A program made the position numbers and the translations under genes. The notes under the pieces were generated by a model. It was not told the origin of the DNA and did not search any database. It saw nothing but the letters and a program-made list of their open reading frames with translations. Of a stretch of 64,000 bases of DNA, positions 35,399 through 45,501 are shown one piece after another (position 1 is the first letter of the stretch; each line of letters opens with the position of its first letter). Source of the stretch: [Flexibacter] sp. ATCC 35103 (GTDB lineage: Bacteria > Bacteroidota > Bacteroidia > Flavobacteriales > Flavobacteriaceae); assembly GCF_001975985.1 (NCBI RefSeq), contig NZ_MTQF01000001.1:890943-954942 (forward strand), given 5' to 3'.

Positions 35399-37494
35399 TA
35401 ATTTGCTACTTTTAAAGTTAAGTCTGAATCATAATATAAGATATAAACACCTTTATTAGCGTGTCCTCCATCTTCTTTTCTATAAAACTGAAATTTATTA
35501 TCAACTTGTTCTGTTGTCATTAAATCTGTAGTTTCCTGATATGTTTTTCCTTGCACTAAACGCATCATGGTATCAAAAGTTACATCAAATCCACGTGTTG
35601 CATACGTATTCGGGTTTATTTTATTTTTTAATCTATATTCTTTACCAAATATTAAAACTCCCTGCTCATCGCTTTCACGGGTTACAGACGGATACATTAA
35701 TTTTAATTTTACCAGATTATCAAAACTAATTTCGTCAGTATCCAATGTGCTGTTTGGTTCTAAAATAACCAATTGAACCTGACATGTTTTTTGTGCATCA
35801 AGTAAGGCTTTAATTGTGTTTTTAACCATCGCTGTATTTCCAGTTTCCATCACCACATAATTCATTCTGTTTGGTAATAACAAACTTTTTAAATTCGCCA
35901 CATCCAAACCTCCTGTTTCTGTCAAAGCAGCAAAAAGAACTCCTTTTTGATTTTGTTTAATATAACTAATTACTGATTCTTTCTTTTTATCAACCACAGC
36001 AACGATATTTCCGTTTTTAGAACGCATGTAATCAAAAACCGCATTTCTCACGACATCATTCGACGGAATCGTTTGGTATAAATTATCAATTGGGTTTGCT
36101 GAATCTTTAGACAATGGCGAAATTACAGGAACATTATACAAACGTAACGAGTTCGCAGTGGCTTCGGCATTATTTTGATAAAATGGCCCAATAACAGCAT
36201 TTGCATCCTGTAATTTATTCTGAGAAATTAAAGTCGAAACATTCGAATTAATTTTAGTTTCCTGTGAATCATAAATGGCCACATCAATTGGCAATTTCAA
36301 TGTTTTAGCAGAATCGATTGCCATCATTGCTCCTGAATAAAAATCAAGGGTCATGTTCAGGAATTTATCATTTTTGATACGATTAGCTGCGCTCATAGTA
36401 TCATTTTGCATTTTATTTAAGTTGAAAGGCAATAATAAAACTAATTTTTTACGCTCATTTTGTCCTCTTTTCTTAGTCAATTCAACTACTTCAGGATCAG
36501 CAGAAACGGTTTCAGATTTTACTTTGTCTACAATTTTAATACCGGCTGTATTTTCTGTTTGTTTTTCAATTGGTTTCTCAACTGCTTTTTCAACAGGTTG
36601 TTGTTGCGCAATAATTGGGGCCGGAGCTAAATATCCTGTAGGAACTTTTAGTACCATTCCTTCTTTTACTCCTTCAGACAAAGATGGGTTCAGTTCTGTT
36701 AATTCTTCCTGGGTTAAATGAAAAGTTCTGGACAAACTATAAAAAGTCTCTTTTGGTTTTACCTGATAATCCATATAAGACGTTGCCTTTTTTGAAGTTT
36801 CGGTCTTTTTAGTTTCAGCTGGTTTTGACACATTTGCAACAGCCGGAGCCGAAGCTTCTGTCTTAGGTGCTTTTCCTTTTATGGTTAAACGATAACCAAT
36901 TGGCAAATTCGAAACAATTTCAGGATTACGTTTTTCAAGTTCCTCAATTGTGATTCCGTATTGTTTAGCGATCGAAAACTTAGTTTCTTTTGCCACAACA
37001 TCATGATAAACATATTTATCCTGTGCTTTTTCTTTCGCAGGTTTATCTGTGTTTGCTGCTTTCTTTGTTGATCCTTTTGCAGGAATCACCAATTTTTGAC
37101 CAATCTGAACTCCCGTTTTTTCAAGAACAGGGTTTGCCGCTTTCAAATCTTCGTCAGAGATACCATATTTTTTTTCGATACTGTAAAAAGTCTCTTTAGG
37201 CTGTACTTCATGAATTACTTCTTTAGTATTACCATTTGATTTTGCTGCTGCAGTTTCAGATTTTGCTGCAGATTTCGTCCCGTTAGTCGGAATCAATAAA
37301 ACTGTATTTGGTTTTACACCACTTCTGGCATCCGGATTTAAAGCATAAATATCATAAGGCGTTACCTTAAATTTTACAGCTATCTGATTAACAGTTTCTC
37401 CATTTGCAACTGTATACTTAATTACTTTTTCTTGTGAAAAAGCAGAAAACGTTACAAAAAAAACAAGAAACAATAATGTTGAATAATATTTCAT
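35398..37494 (-). CDS. LysM-repeat protein with periplasmic-binding-protein-like domain
   Basis: A 698-residue exported protein; signal peptide ends near FSAFSQ. Four LysM peptidoglycan-binding repeats: about 25-69 (YTVANGETVNQIAVKFKVTP), 92-137, 160-205 and 240-285, separated by Lys/Ala/Glu-rich linkers. From about 340 to 690 a type I periplasmic-binding-protein fold follows (KLVLLLPFNLNKM, VIGPFYQNNAEATANSL, PVISPLSKDS), as found in ABC-transporter ligand receptors and LppC-like factors. No transporter genes are adjacent, so a cell-wall sensor or an activator of peptidoglycan synthesis (LpoA-like) is conceivable. It is 94 bp downstream of a second LysM gene and translationally coupled to osmC. 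Confidence 0.85.
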   Translation of the reverse strand: MKYYSTLLFLVFFVTFSAFSQEKVIKYTVANGETVNQIAVKFKVTPYDIYALNPDARSGVKPNTVLLIPTNGTKSAAKSETAAAKSNGNTKEVIHEVQPKETFYSIEKKYGISDEDLKAANPVLEKTGVQIGQKLVIPAKGSTKKAANTDKPAKEKAQDKYVYHDVVAKETKFSIAKQYGITIEELEKRNPEIVSNLPIGYRLTIKGKAPKTEASAPAVANVSKPAETKKTETSKKATSYMDYQVKPKETFYSLSRTFHLTQEELTELNPSLSEGVKEGMVLKVPTGYLAPAPIIAQQQPVEKAVEKPIEKQTENTAGIKIVDKVKSETVSADPEVVELTKKRGQNERKKLVLLLPFNLNKMQNDTMSAANRIKNDKFLNMTLDFYSGAMMAIDSAKTLKLPIDVAIYDSQETKINSNVSTLISQNKLQDANAVIGPFYQNNAEATANSLRLYNVPVISPLSKDSANPIDNLYQTIPSNDVVRNAVFDYMRSKNGNIVAVVDKKKESVISYIKQNQKGVLFAALTETGGLDVANLKSLLLPNRMNYVVMETGNTAMVKNTIKALLDAQKTCQVQLVILEPNSTLDTDEISFDNLVKLKLMYPSVTRESDEQGVLIFGKEYRLKNKINPNTYATRGFDVTFDTMMRLVQGKTYQETTDLMTTEQVDNKFQFYRKEDGGHANKGVYILYYDSDLTLKVAN

Positions 37495-37588
37495 AATAAG
37501 GCTTAAAACAATTTAATTTTTAATTCAAAAACAAGTCATTAATTTCTCTTTAAAGCAAGATTCTTGCCACTTGTTAATTTAGCGCAAA

Positions 37589-39496
37589 TTATTCTCTAAG
37601 ATCGATTTCAACCTTAGCAATAATAATCTCTTTATATAACTCATCTTCTTCTTTTTTCTTGCATTGATAAAGTACTTCTTCCATATTTTGATACTTATCC
37701 GAGTAAACGTAGTACGAAAGACTATTAATATTAAAAAAGAAACTAGCGTTAAAATCACCAGAATCAATGAGTTTCATTATGAGCTTATCTCTTAATGTTG
37801 CGTCTGTAAATATACCTAAAACTAAGTAATAGCCGTTTGAAACTTCTTTAAGATTATCATAAACTTCGACCTTTACTGTTTTATCTGTCCTAAGCGGATT
37901 TTCTTTCAGTTCACGCTTCATTTCTTCTATCGAAATTGTTTTTGATGTTCCAGCTTCATTACTTTTACTTTGATTTTTTATTGCTTCGTCCTGATATTTT
38001 TTCAGTTTTATCAAAGCCAGTTTATCATCAAATTTTCGCGCTTCCATGCTATAATATGTCGCTTTACTGATATGACGTTTTACCTCGATTTTTTTCTGAT
38101 TGTCAAGTGAATCAATTTTGGCAATTAAAAGCTGATTTTGTGCATCTCCTTGTTCCTGTTCTATTTTATATCGCTTTATTTCTTCTAAAGAAAGGCGTTG
38201 TTGTAATGAAGTAACATTATTATTCTTTTCGTTTTCACGGATTTTCTTTTTGTATTCCTGATTTTCTTCAACCGCAATTTTCTCTACTTTATTCATTAAA
38301 CCGGCATATGCTTTTCGGTTTTCAGCCAATTCTTTCTTTAATTGAGAAGATAATTCGCTGGTTTTTCCAATACTTTCATAGGATTGTTTTTCCAGTCGTT
38401 TTGATTCGTCAATATTCAGGATATCCATTCTTTTTAAATCGACTAAATCATTATTCATAGTATTGACCAATGAATCTAATTTTGCCATTAAAATGTCCTG
38501 TACATTTTTATTTGCCTCCAGGACCAAACGTAATTTCTCGACTGAATTTTCTTTTGAGCCGTTCATATTATTCAGATTAACTTTCAAGTCATTAATCTTT
38601 ATAATTTTTTGGTTCATTTCTTTCTGAACCACTAATCTGTCTTTTAGATCTTCAAGTTCAACTGTTTTGGCTTTTGTTTTTTCAACCACAACTTGTTTTT
38701 CCGCAAGAGCCAGCATTAATTCTTCGCTTTCGTTTGTTGGTTTTACTTCCTTGATATTAATAGCTAATTTGTTCCCCACAATTAATCCGTTTACAATTTC
38801 AGGATTTTGAGATTCAAGCTGATCGATTGGAATTCCGTATTTTTTAGCAATCGAAAATTTAGTTTCCTTTGGTTCAACCACATGAAAAATTGTTTCCTGA
38901 TTGATTACACGAACTCTTCCGTCGAGTGTTTTTCTTTTGTTTGGAATGGCAATTGTCTGACCAATTTGCAAACCATTTAAAAGCAAATCTTTATTTAGAT
39001 TTTCTAAATCCTGAACCGAAACATTATATTGCCTCGCAATACTAAACAGCGATTCTTTTGCCACAACTAGATGTGTTGCTTTTGAAGCAGTTGTAATTTC
39101 AGTTTTTGAAGTATTTTGCGGAATAACTAATTCCTGACCAATCTGAAGTCCGTTTGCAAGAATTGGATTTGCATTTTGAAGCGCTTCAACAGAAACATTA
39201 TATTGTTTTGATAAACCAAAAAGGGTTTCTTTTACACCAACAATATGAGTAGTTTGTTGGTTTTGATTTTGTTTTTCTGCAGAATGAACCGGAATTTTAA
39301 GAATCTGGTTGTCTTTTATTCCGCTTTGCGATTCGGGGTTGAGTTTGTAAATTTCATCTACAGAAACCTTATATTTTTGGGCAATAAAATAAGCAGTTTC
39401 TCCTTTTTGAATTTTGTGTTCAATAATTGAATCTTGCGCAGCTATTTTGTTAAAAGACAAAATAATGACAAGAGAAATCGTTAAAAATTCTCTCAT
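37589..39496 (-). CDS. LysM-repeat protein with coiled coil and SPOR-like C-terminus
   Basis: A 635-residue exported protein with signal peptide 1-20. Four LysM repeats occupy about 24-70 (HKIQKGETAYFIAQKYKVSV), 85-130, 143-188 and 203-247. About 260-520 is a charged Lys/Glu/Leu-rich region with long heptad-like stretches (coiled coil). The last 100 residues (GYYLVLGIFTDATLRDKLI onward) resemble a SPOR domain, which binds denuded glycan strands. An envelope-bound structural or gliding/cell-division protein is likely; precise role unknown. It follows guaA on the same strand with a hairpin between them. Confidence 0.78.
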   Translation of the reverse strand: MREFLTISLVIILSFNKIAAQDSIIEHKIQKGETAYFIAQKYKVSVDEIYKLNPESQSGIKDNQILKIPVHSAEKQNQNQQTTHIVGVKETLFGLSKQYNVSVEALQNANPILANGLQIGQELVIPQNTSKTEITTASKATHLVVAKESLFSIARQYNVSVQDLENLNKDLLLNGLQIGQTIAIPNKRKTLDGRVRVINQETIFHVVEPKETKFSIAKKYGIPIDQLESQNPEIVNGLIVGNKLAINIKEVKPTNESEELMLALAEKQVVVEKTKAKTVELEDLKDRLVVQKEMNQKIIKINDLKVNLNNMNGSKENSVEKLRLVLEANKNVQDILMAKLDSLVNTMNNDLVDLKRMDILNIDESKRLEKQSYESIGKTSELSSQLKKELAENRKAYAGLMNKVEKIAVEENQEYKKKIRENEKNNNVTSLQQRLSLEEIKRYKIEQEQGDAQNQLLIAKIDSLDNQKKIEVKRHISKATYYSMEARKFDDKLALIKLKKYQDEAIKNQSKSNEAGTSKTISIEEMKRELKENPLRTDKTVKVEVYDNLKEVSNGYYLVLGIFTDATLRDKLIMKLIDSGDFNASFFFNINSLSYYVYSDKYQNMEEVLYQCKKKEEDELYKEIIIAKVEIDLRE

Positions 39497-39512
39497 AAAT
39501 AGTAGGTTTAAA

Positions 39513-39546
39513 AAATTAAGGCATTACAAATGTAACGCCTTAATTT
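39513..39546 (-). terminator. Terminator between guaA and the LysM gene
   Basis: Inverted repeat aaattaaggcattac / gtaacgccttaattt with a short aaat loop; minus-strand T-run follows. One G-T type mismatch. It may end guaA transcription 12 bp past the stop. Confidence 0.8.
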
Positions 39547-39557
39547 GAAAAATAATA

Positions 39558-41087
39558 CTATTCCCACTCAATTGTTGCAGGTGGTTTTGAACTGATATCG
39601 TAAACTACACGATTCACGCCTTTTACCTTGTTTATAATGTCATTAGACACTTTCATCAGGAATTCATATGGTAAATGAACCCAGTCAGCAGTCATACCAT
39701 CTGTAGATTCAACAGCTCTAAGCGCTACTACTTTTTCATATGTACGCTCATCGCCCATCACACCAACACTGTTTACCGGAAGCAAAATTGCTCCAGCCTG
39801 CCAAACTTTATCATATAATCCCCATGATTTTAATCCGTCGATAAAAACAGCGTCAACATCTTGTAAGATCTGAACTTTTTCAGGAGTAATATCTCCTAAA
39901 ATTCTAATTGATAATCCTGGTCCCGGGAAAGGGTGTCTTCCTAACAATTCAGGATCTATTCCTAAAGTAGCTCCTACTCTTCGAACCTCGTCTTTAAACA
40001 ACATTCTAAGTGGTTCTACAATTTTTAATTTCATATAATCCGGCAATCCACCCACATTATGATGCGATTTAATGGTTGCAGATGGTCCTTTCACCGAAAC
40101 CGATTCGATTACGTCAGGATAAATAGTTCCCTGAGCCAACCACTTTACGTCTTCGATTAAGTGCGATTCATCATCAAAAACTTCGATAAATACACGACCA
40201 ATAGTTTTACGTTTGGTTTCAGGATCACTGATTCCGGCTAATTCACCAAGAAAACGATCTCCGGCGTCTACTCCTTTTACGTTTAATCCCATTCCTTTGT
40301 ATTGATCTAATACATTTTGGAATTCGTTTTTACGAAGTAAACCGTTATTTACGAAAATACAATATAAGTTTTTACCAATTGCCTGGTGCAATAAAACTGC
40401 CGCAACAGTAGAATCTACTCCGCCTGACAATCCTAAAACCACTTTATCATTTCCTAATTTCTCTTTTAATTCTCCCACCATTTCTTCTACGAAAGCATTT
40501 GGTGTAAAGTTTTGAGGAACTTCGGCAATATTAACTAAAAAGTTTTCCAGCATTTTTGATCCATCAGTAGAATGGAAAACTTCCGGGTGATATTGAATGG
40601 CATAAGTAGTTTCACCTTCAATTTTATAAGCTGCAAATTCTACATCATGTGTGCTTGCTAATTTTACTGCATTTGTTGGAAGTGCTTTGATACTATCGCT
40701 GTGGCTCATCCAAACCTGGCTATTTTCTGAAACTCCGTTAAAGAAAGTTTCCCCTTCTTTAATATAAGATAAATTAGCTCTACCGTATTCTCTGGTGTTC
40801 GAAGCCGCTACTTCACCTCCACTAAAGTGGGCTAAGTATTGTGCTCCGTAACAAACTGCCAACATAGGTAGCTTGCCTCGAATTTGAGATAAATCAGGAT
40901 GTGGAGCGTCTTCTGCACGAACAGAAAATGGGCTTCCTCCTAAAATTACTGCTTTATAAGGTGATAAATCACTAGGAAAGTGATTGTAAGGGAAAATTTC
41001 GCAGAATATATTTAATTCGCGAACTCTACGCGCAATAAGCTGTGTATATTGCGATCCGAAATCTAAAATAAGTACGTTGTGTTGCAT
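39558..41087 (-). CDS. guaA: GMP synthase (glutamine-hydrolysing)
   Basis: A 509-residue cytoplasmic enzyme aminating XMP to GMP. The start at 41087 ([16 protein letters not shown]) is preferred over a TTG at 41093. The N-terminal class I amidotransferase has Cys79 (LAVCYGAQY) and the His/Glu pair in YHPEVFHS. The ATP pyrophosphatase domain has the PP-loop [13 protein letters not shown] near 219, and the C-terminal dimerisation domain ends [10 protein letters not shown], as in other GuaA proteins. A TATTTTTG box (minus strand, 41091-41098) lies only 3 bases upstream of the ATG, so transcription may start at or near the first codon. Confidence 0.97.
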   Translation of the reverse strand: MQHNVLILDFGSQYTQLIARRVRELNIFCEIFPYNHFPSDLSPYKAVILGGSPFSVRAEDAPHPDLSQIRGKLPMLAVCYGAQYLAHFSGGEVAASNTREYGRANLSYIKEGETFFNGVSENSQVWMSHSDSIKALPTNAVKLASTHDVEFAAYKIEGETTYAIQYHPEVFHSTDGSKMLENFLVNIAEVPQNFTPNAFVEEMVGELKEKLGNDKVVLGLSGGVDSTVAAVLLHQAIGKNLYCIFVNNGLLRKNEFQNVLDQYKGMGLNVKGVDAGDRFLGELAGISDPETKRKTIGRVFIEVFDDESHLIEDVKWLAQGTIYPDVIESVSVKGPSATIKSHHNVGGLPDYMKLKIVEPLRMLFKDEVRRVGATLGIDPELLGRHPFPGPGLSIRILGDITPEKVQILQDVDAVFIDGLKSWGLYDKVWQAGAILLPVNSVGVMGDERTYEKVVALRAVESTDGMTADWVHLPYEFLMKVSNDIINKVKGVNRVVYDISSKPPATIEWE

Positions 41088-41174
41088 GCGCAAAAATACT
41101 TTTTATATTTCAATCTTAAAAATGGGAACAATGAAAAATTACTATTTTTTTTCATTATCCGATTTTTTAGGTAC

Positions 41175-41277
41175 AATCCCGAAGTTTCGGGACAGAGCCA
41201 CAAAGGTTCAAAGGGTTAAAACCGATGATTTTATTAAGTTTTTTCTTTGTTCCTTTGAGGCTTTGTTGCTTTGTGCC
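41175..41277. repeat. Intergenic repeat, ggttcaaag family, copy 1
   Basis: tcccgaagtttcgggac hairpin, then gccacaaaggttcaaaggg, and the near-complement ctttgttcctttgaggctttgttgctttg. Self-complementary; it precedes the small lipoprotein gene. Other copies at 41868, 44421 and 25925. Confidence 0.75.
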
Positions 41278-41332
41278 TAAAAAACAAAAATCCAACTATC
41301 AAAAAACATCGTAATTAGAGAAAAAACCATTT

Positions 41333-41860
41333 ATGAAATCAAAACTAGTTGCCCTTTGTCTTTTTTTAGTTGTATTTTTTAATTCATGTGATGCTGTTGA
41401 TGACTTACTGTCCTTTACCATTTCTAATGAAACTTCGATTAAAATAAAAAGTACTTCGCCTATCAATTTACCTTCAGAAATTATCACGCCTGATGTAACA
41501 ACAAATTCTTCAGCTGAATTTGAAAACAACAAAACCAAAGCCAGTCTGGTTAAGGATGTAAAAATCAGATCGCTTAAATTATCGATTGCTGATCCTTCTG
41601 ATAAAACATTCACGTTTTTGAAATCGATTCACTTATACATTTCAACATCAGATTCTAATGAAATAGAATTGGCATATCAGGATAATATCAATACTTCATC
41701 TAATAGCATTGATTTAATTTGTACCGATGCCAGATTAGATCAATATATAAAAGCTGATAAATATAAAATCAGGACTCAGGTTACTTTAAAAGAAACCCTT
41801 ACAAAAGATGTAACGGTAAAAGCAGATATGAAGTTTAGAGTAACTGCAGATCCATTTTAA
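41333..41860 (+). CDS. Small lipoprotein, unknown function
   Basis: A 175-residue protein with a signal peptide and a candidate lipidation site (VVFFNSC, Cys19). The mature part is rich in Thr, Ser, Asp and Lys with alternating hydrophobic residues, as in an all-beta domain (VKIRSLKLSIADP, FTFLKSIHLYIS). It ends VKADMKFRVTADPF. I recognise no named family. It is flanked on both sides by ggttcaaag-type repeats and so is likely monocistronic. Confidence 0.75.
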   Translation: MKSKLVALCLFLVVFFNSCDAVDDLLSFTISNETSIKIKSTSPINLPSEIITPDVTTNSSAEFENNKTKASLVKDVKIRSLKLSIADPSDKTFTFLKSIHLYISTSDSNEIELAYQDNINTSSNSIDLICTDARLDQYIKADKYKIRTQVTLKETLTKDVTVKADMKFRVTADPF

Positions 41861-41867
41861 TCAAAGG

Positions 41868-41955
41868 TTCAAAGTTGCAAAGCAACAAAGGTGCAGAGGT
41901 AAACATGTGTAAAAAACTTTGTTCCTTTGAACCTTTGTCGCTTTGAACCTAAAAA
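41868..41955. repeat. Intergenic repeat, ggttcaaag family, copy 2
   Basis: caaagcaacaaaggtg on the left and cctttgaacctttgtcgctttg on the right form a fold-back around a 30-base spacer. Likely at the 3' end of the lipoprotein transcript. Confidence 0.75.
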
Positions 41956-41997
41956 CAAAGTACCTTAGAAACTTTAAATCTTTGTAAAACAAACCTC

Positions 41998-42450
41998 ATG
42001 AAACTAATCCAGAAGATAGCAATACATCTAATAATTCTTTTTATTGTTATAATTTTTCCTGTTATTGTATATGATTTTATGTCCAACAATGGCTATTATG
42101 ATTTTGCATTCATTGGTGGAATATCTTATTTTATTTATGCTTTTTATTTTGCGCTTAAAATTAAAAAGCATCGTGCAAAAGTTATTATTTTAGGAATAAT
42201 CTCTTTATTATTAGCACTTTGCATTGGTTTATTACTGAGTGAAATCAATGTATTTATCCCTATTATATTATTAATAATTAATTTAATACTTCAGGCTTTT
42301 TTAGTAATCAAAAACCCAAGATATACAGATCAGACAATAGGAAACTCTTATTTGATTAATTTTGTAATTACTTTAATATTATCTGTTATAATTACTTTTT
42401 TTTGGTTTCTTGCTATGGCCGCAAGCGGCATGCCTTCTAATCATTACTAA
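41998..42450 (+). CDS. Small four-helix membrane protein, unknown function
   Basis: A 150-residue protein with four predicted membrane helices at about 5-26, 36-54, 60-98 (probably two passes) and 118-143. It has a short basic loop (KIKKHRAK) between the second and third segments and no cytochrome, transporter or enzyme motif. The family is not recognised. It has no close neighbour on either side (48 bp from the preceding repeat, 234 bp to poxB); the gap to poxB is AT-rich with nothing recognisable. Confidence 0.65.
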   Translation: MKLIQKIAIHLIILFIVIIFPVIVYDFMSNNGYYDFAFIGGISYFIYAFYFALKIKKHRAKVIILGIISLLLALCIGLLLSEINVFIPIILLIINLILQAFLVIKNPRYTDQTIGNSYLINFVITLILSVIITFFWFLAMAASGMPSNHY

Positions 42451-42684
42451 ATTACTTTTATAAAAAATATAAAAACCTCTTTCCGCACCTTTACCATTTT
42501 TTCCTCCAAAAAAAACAAGCTTTATTGCTCCGCACTTCTAAAAACCAAATCTTTTCATTAAATTTATAAAACCATACCAAATTGTTTTTACATCATAACC
42601 AGATGTTCTTAAAATCTAATCTTAAGAAAGTAAACCATAACCAATGTTGATACTGTCTAAATATTAATTTTAAAAATATAATCC

Positions 42685-44421
42685 ATGAGTAAAATAGTTG
42701 CGGAACAATTAGTTGACATGTTGGTAGAAGCCGGAATAAAACGTGTATATGCGGTAACCGGTGATAGTTTAAATCATTTTAATGATGCAATACGAAGAAA
42801 CGGAAAAATAAAATGGATTCATGTGCGACATGAAGAAGTTGGCGCCTACGCAGCGGCTGCCGAAGCAGAATTAGACGGTTTTGCGGTTTGTGCCGGAAGT
42901 TGCGGTCCCGGACATGTACACTTAATCAACGGTTTATATGATGCGCATCGCTCGCATGTGCCTTTATTAGCTATTGCTTCTACAATAAACACCAGCGAAA
43001 TGGGAATGGGTTATTTTCAGGAAACCAATACCATTAAACTGTTTGATGATTGCAGTTGTTACAATCAAATGATTATGACTGCTGAACAGGCTCCAAGAAT
43101 TATACAAACTGCCATACAACATGCTTTGGGTAAAAAAGGTGTTGCTGTTATTGGTTTACCCGGAGATGTTTCTGAGCTAAAAGCAGTTGAAAGTAATATA
43201 TCTACTCAATATTTTCATTGTAATCCTGTTATCAGACCTTCTGATACTGAATTGCAACACCTCGCAAAAGCAATTAATGAAAGTACTAAAATAACTTTAT
43301 TTTGCGGAATTGGAGCTGAAAAAGCACACGATCAGGTGGTGCAATTATCGCAACATATAAAAGCTTCCGTTGGATATTCGTTTCGAGGAAAAATGAGCAT
43401 TCAGCCTAATAATCCTAACGAAATAGGAATGACAGGATTACTGGGACAGCCTTCTGCTTATCACAGTATGCACGAATCGCACTTGGTTTTATTGTTGGGA
43501 ACAGATTTTCCGTATGATAAATTCATGCCTTCCGATAATAAAATCATTCAAATCGATACAAGTACAGAACGTTTAGGCCGAAGAGCGAATCTCTATATGG
43601 GTTTATGCGGTGATGTTGCTGATACCATTGAAGCTTTATTACCATTGCTGGAAACGAAAACAGATGATAGTTTTTTACAAGCGCAGCTTAAATTGTATGC
43701 CAGTGTAAAAGAAAGCATGAATACTTATATTAATGATAATGGCGGAGAAGATACCATTCAGCCGGAATATGTAGCCCATATCATTGATAAATTGGCAAAT
43801 AATGATGCCATATTTACGGTAGATACCGGAATGACCTGCGTTTGGGGAGCACGTTTTATTAAAGGAACAGGAGAACGAAAAATGCTGGGTTCATTTAATC
43901 ACGGATCAATGGCAAACGCAATGCCAATGGCGATTGGAGCAGCTCTTGCCCATCCGGAAAGACAGGTTATTGCGATGTGTGGCGATGGTGGATTATCAAT
44001 GTTACTGGGAGATTTGGCAACTATTCATCAATATAATATCCCTATCAAAATTATTGTTTTTAATAATCGCGCTTTGGGAATGGTAAAACTCGAAATGGAA
44101 GTTGGAGGATTACCGGACAATGAAACTGATATGGTGAATCCGGATTTTGGCCTGATCGCCCAGGCAATGGGATTTCAGGGCGTAAATGTTCATAAACCCG
44201 AAGAAGTCGAGGCAGCAATTGAAAATGCATTCCGTCATAACGGACCCGTTTTACTAAATATTTTCACAAATCCAAATGCATTGGCTATGCCTCCAAAGGT
44301 AGAATGGGAACAAGTTGTGGGTATGGCAAAATCTATGACCAGATTAATGCTTGGAGGTAAAATGGAAGAAGTTCTGGATACGATTAAATCAAATTACAAA
44401 CATTTGAAAGAAGGTATTTAA
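42685..44421 (+). CDS. poxB: Thiamine-diphosphate-dependent pyruvate oxidase, PoxB type
   Basis: A 578-residue ThDP enzyme like E. coli PoxB, which oxidises pyruvate to acetate and CO2 and passes electrons to quinone. Features in order: VTGDSLNHFNDAIR (24-37), the ThDP-activating Glu in WIHVRHEEVGAYAAAA (44-59), CAGSCGPGHVHLINGL, a central FAD-binding-like domain, and the ThDP signature MCGDGGLSMLL through VFNNRALGMVK. Length is close to PoxB (572). The C-terminus, which binds membrane in E. coli, ends in a charged helix. It is monocistronic; a repeat begins at the stop codon. Confidence 0.88.
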   Translation: MSKIVAEQLVDMLVEAGIKRVYAVTGDSLNHFNDAIRRNGKIKWIHVRHEEVGAYAAAAEAELDGFAVCAGSCGPGHVHLINGLYDAHRSHVPLLAIASTINTSEMGMGYFQETNTIKLFDDCSCYNQMIMTAEQAPRIIQTAIQHALGKKGVAVIGLPGDVSELKAVESNISTQYFHCNPVIRPSDTELQHLAKAINESTKITLFCGIGAEKAHDQVVQLSQHIKASVGYSFRGKMSIQPNNPNEIGMTGLLGQPSAYHSMHESHLVLLLGTDFPYDKFMPSDNKIIQIDTSTERLGRRANLYMGLCGDVADTIEALLPLLETKTDDSFLQAQLKLYASVKESMNTYINDNGGEDTIQPEYVAHIIDKLANNDAIFTVDTGMTCVWGARFIKGTGERKMLGSFNHGSMANAMPMAIGAALAHPERQVIAMCGDGGLSMLLGDLATIHQYNIPIKIIVFNNRALGMVKLEMEVGGLPDNETDMVNPDFGLIAQAMGFQGVNVHKPEEVEAAIENAFRHNGPVLLNIFTNPNALAMPPKVEWEQVVGMAKSMTRLMLGGKMEEVLDTIKSNYKHLKEGI

Positions 44422-44510
44422 AGGTTCAAAGCAACAAAGGGACAAAGGTTCAGAGGTTTCAAAGCACAACAACTTTGTTCCTTTGAACCTTTGTTGCTTT
44501 GAGCCTTTGT
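44421..44510. repeat. Intergenic repeat, ggttcaaag family, copy 3
   Basis: aaaggttcaaagcaacaaaggg at the left and cctttgaacctttgttgctttga at the right, able to form a long hairpin. It fills the gap between convergent genes and may serve as terminator in both directions. Confidence 0.78.
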
Positions 44511-45224
44511 TTACTCTTTTGTAACTATTATCGAAGCTTTAAATCCTGCGGCGAGATTATCCCAATAATCATTGGTTACTAATTGACCTTTATCGTCGTA
44601 AACCTGAATTTCGGCAGTATTTCCTCCCAGAGTTCCTATGTTTAATGCTTCAAAATCGAGTTTATTAAAGCCATCAGCAAGATCAATTTTTACATCTTTA
44701 AAATTAGCTTCTAAAAGTAATTGGTCTCTTATTACCTTATCATTTGAAGAAACTTTTACTAAATCGCCATCTATAGCACCAAAATCACGGAATTTCACAA
44801 TAAAATATTTAGATTTTGTTCTAAAATCTCCTAGCGAAATATTTCGTTTTACCAATGTTCCGCGTCCTTCTTTTAAACCTGCATCTTTTAAGGCTTTATC
44901 TAAATCCTTTTCCATTTTAGGCACATAACGATCGCCCGGATTAGCAAAATCAGTTTCGGTAGACATGGTAAATTTACTTTTCTCCGCTCCTACCTGCAAT
45001 TGCGATTTAGGGGTAATACTGGTATTATCAAAAACATTAGGTGTTTTAATACTTGGCATATCCATATTATCAGCCTGAGGATCTTTTACTTCCGGAAGAG
45101 GTGTTTTCTTTGGCTTTGCCCCAAACTTTGGCGCTGCAATAGGTCTGAATTTTGTACCAAATTCAGTTTGAGCTGAAACTGTGACAGCAGTAAAAAATAG
45201 TATGAAAAATAAAATATGCTTCAT
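44511..45224 (-). CDS. Secreted protein, unknown function
   Basis: A 237-residue protein with signal peptide MKHILFFILFFTAVTVSAQ. The first third is proline/lysine-rich and low in structure (FRPIAAPKFGAKPKKTPLPE); the rest has short beta strands and two acidic segments (SNDKVIRDQLL, FDEALN-like). No catalytic motif and no T9SS sorting domain. Its family is not recognised, though similar proteins are annotated as hypothetical in Flavobacterium. It converges with poxB across a repeat and is preceded by a 277-bp gap that contains only a terminator for the next gene. Confidence 0.7.
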   Translation of the reverse strand: MKHILFFILFFTAVTVSAQTEFGTKFRPIAAPKFGAKPKKTPLPEVKDPQADNMDMPSIKTPNVFDNTSITPKSQLQVGAEKSKFTMSTETDFANPGDRYVPKMEKDLDKALKDAGLKEGRGTLVKRNISLGDFRTKSKYFIVKFRDFGAIDGDLVKVSSNDKVIRDQLLLEANFKDVKIDLADGFNKLDFEALNIGTLGGNTAEIQVYDDKGQLVTNDYWDNLAAGFKASIIVTKE

Positions 45225-45418
45225 TGAAAAAGTATTTATCGAATCGGCTTTTATAATTTTTATAAAATCAGTGTAGCTTCACAAAAATAATATAATTTAG
45301 TTAGGCACTACAACTTTAAGACTATTATAACAATATATTAGGCTAATTTTTGGAAAGCAAAAAACCTGCCAAAAAAGATCTTTATTTCTATTTATTGTTC
45401 ATAATATATACAAAAAAC

Positions 45419-45452
45419 AAAAATCCGACTTGACTGAACAAATCGGATTTTT
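45419..45452 (-). terminator. Intrinsic terminator after small lipoprotein gene
   Basis: aaaaatccgactt / aaatcggattttt, 11-12-bp stem, 50 bp after the stop of the minus-strand lipoprotein gene at 45502. Confidence 0.75.
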
Positions 45453-45501
45453 GCTAATAAAATGAAATTACTTTTAACTAAAAGAAGAAACTATTACAGA
45501 A

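Noticed and set aside
41077..41280. 67-codon plus-strand frame
   Set aside because: It spans the guaA start region and a self-complementary repeat; the sequence is low-complexity.
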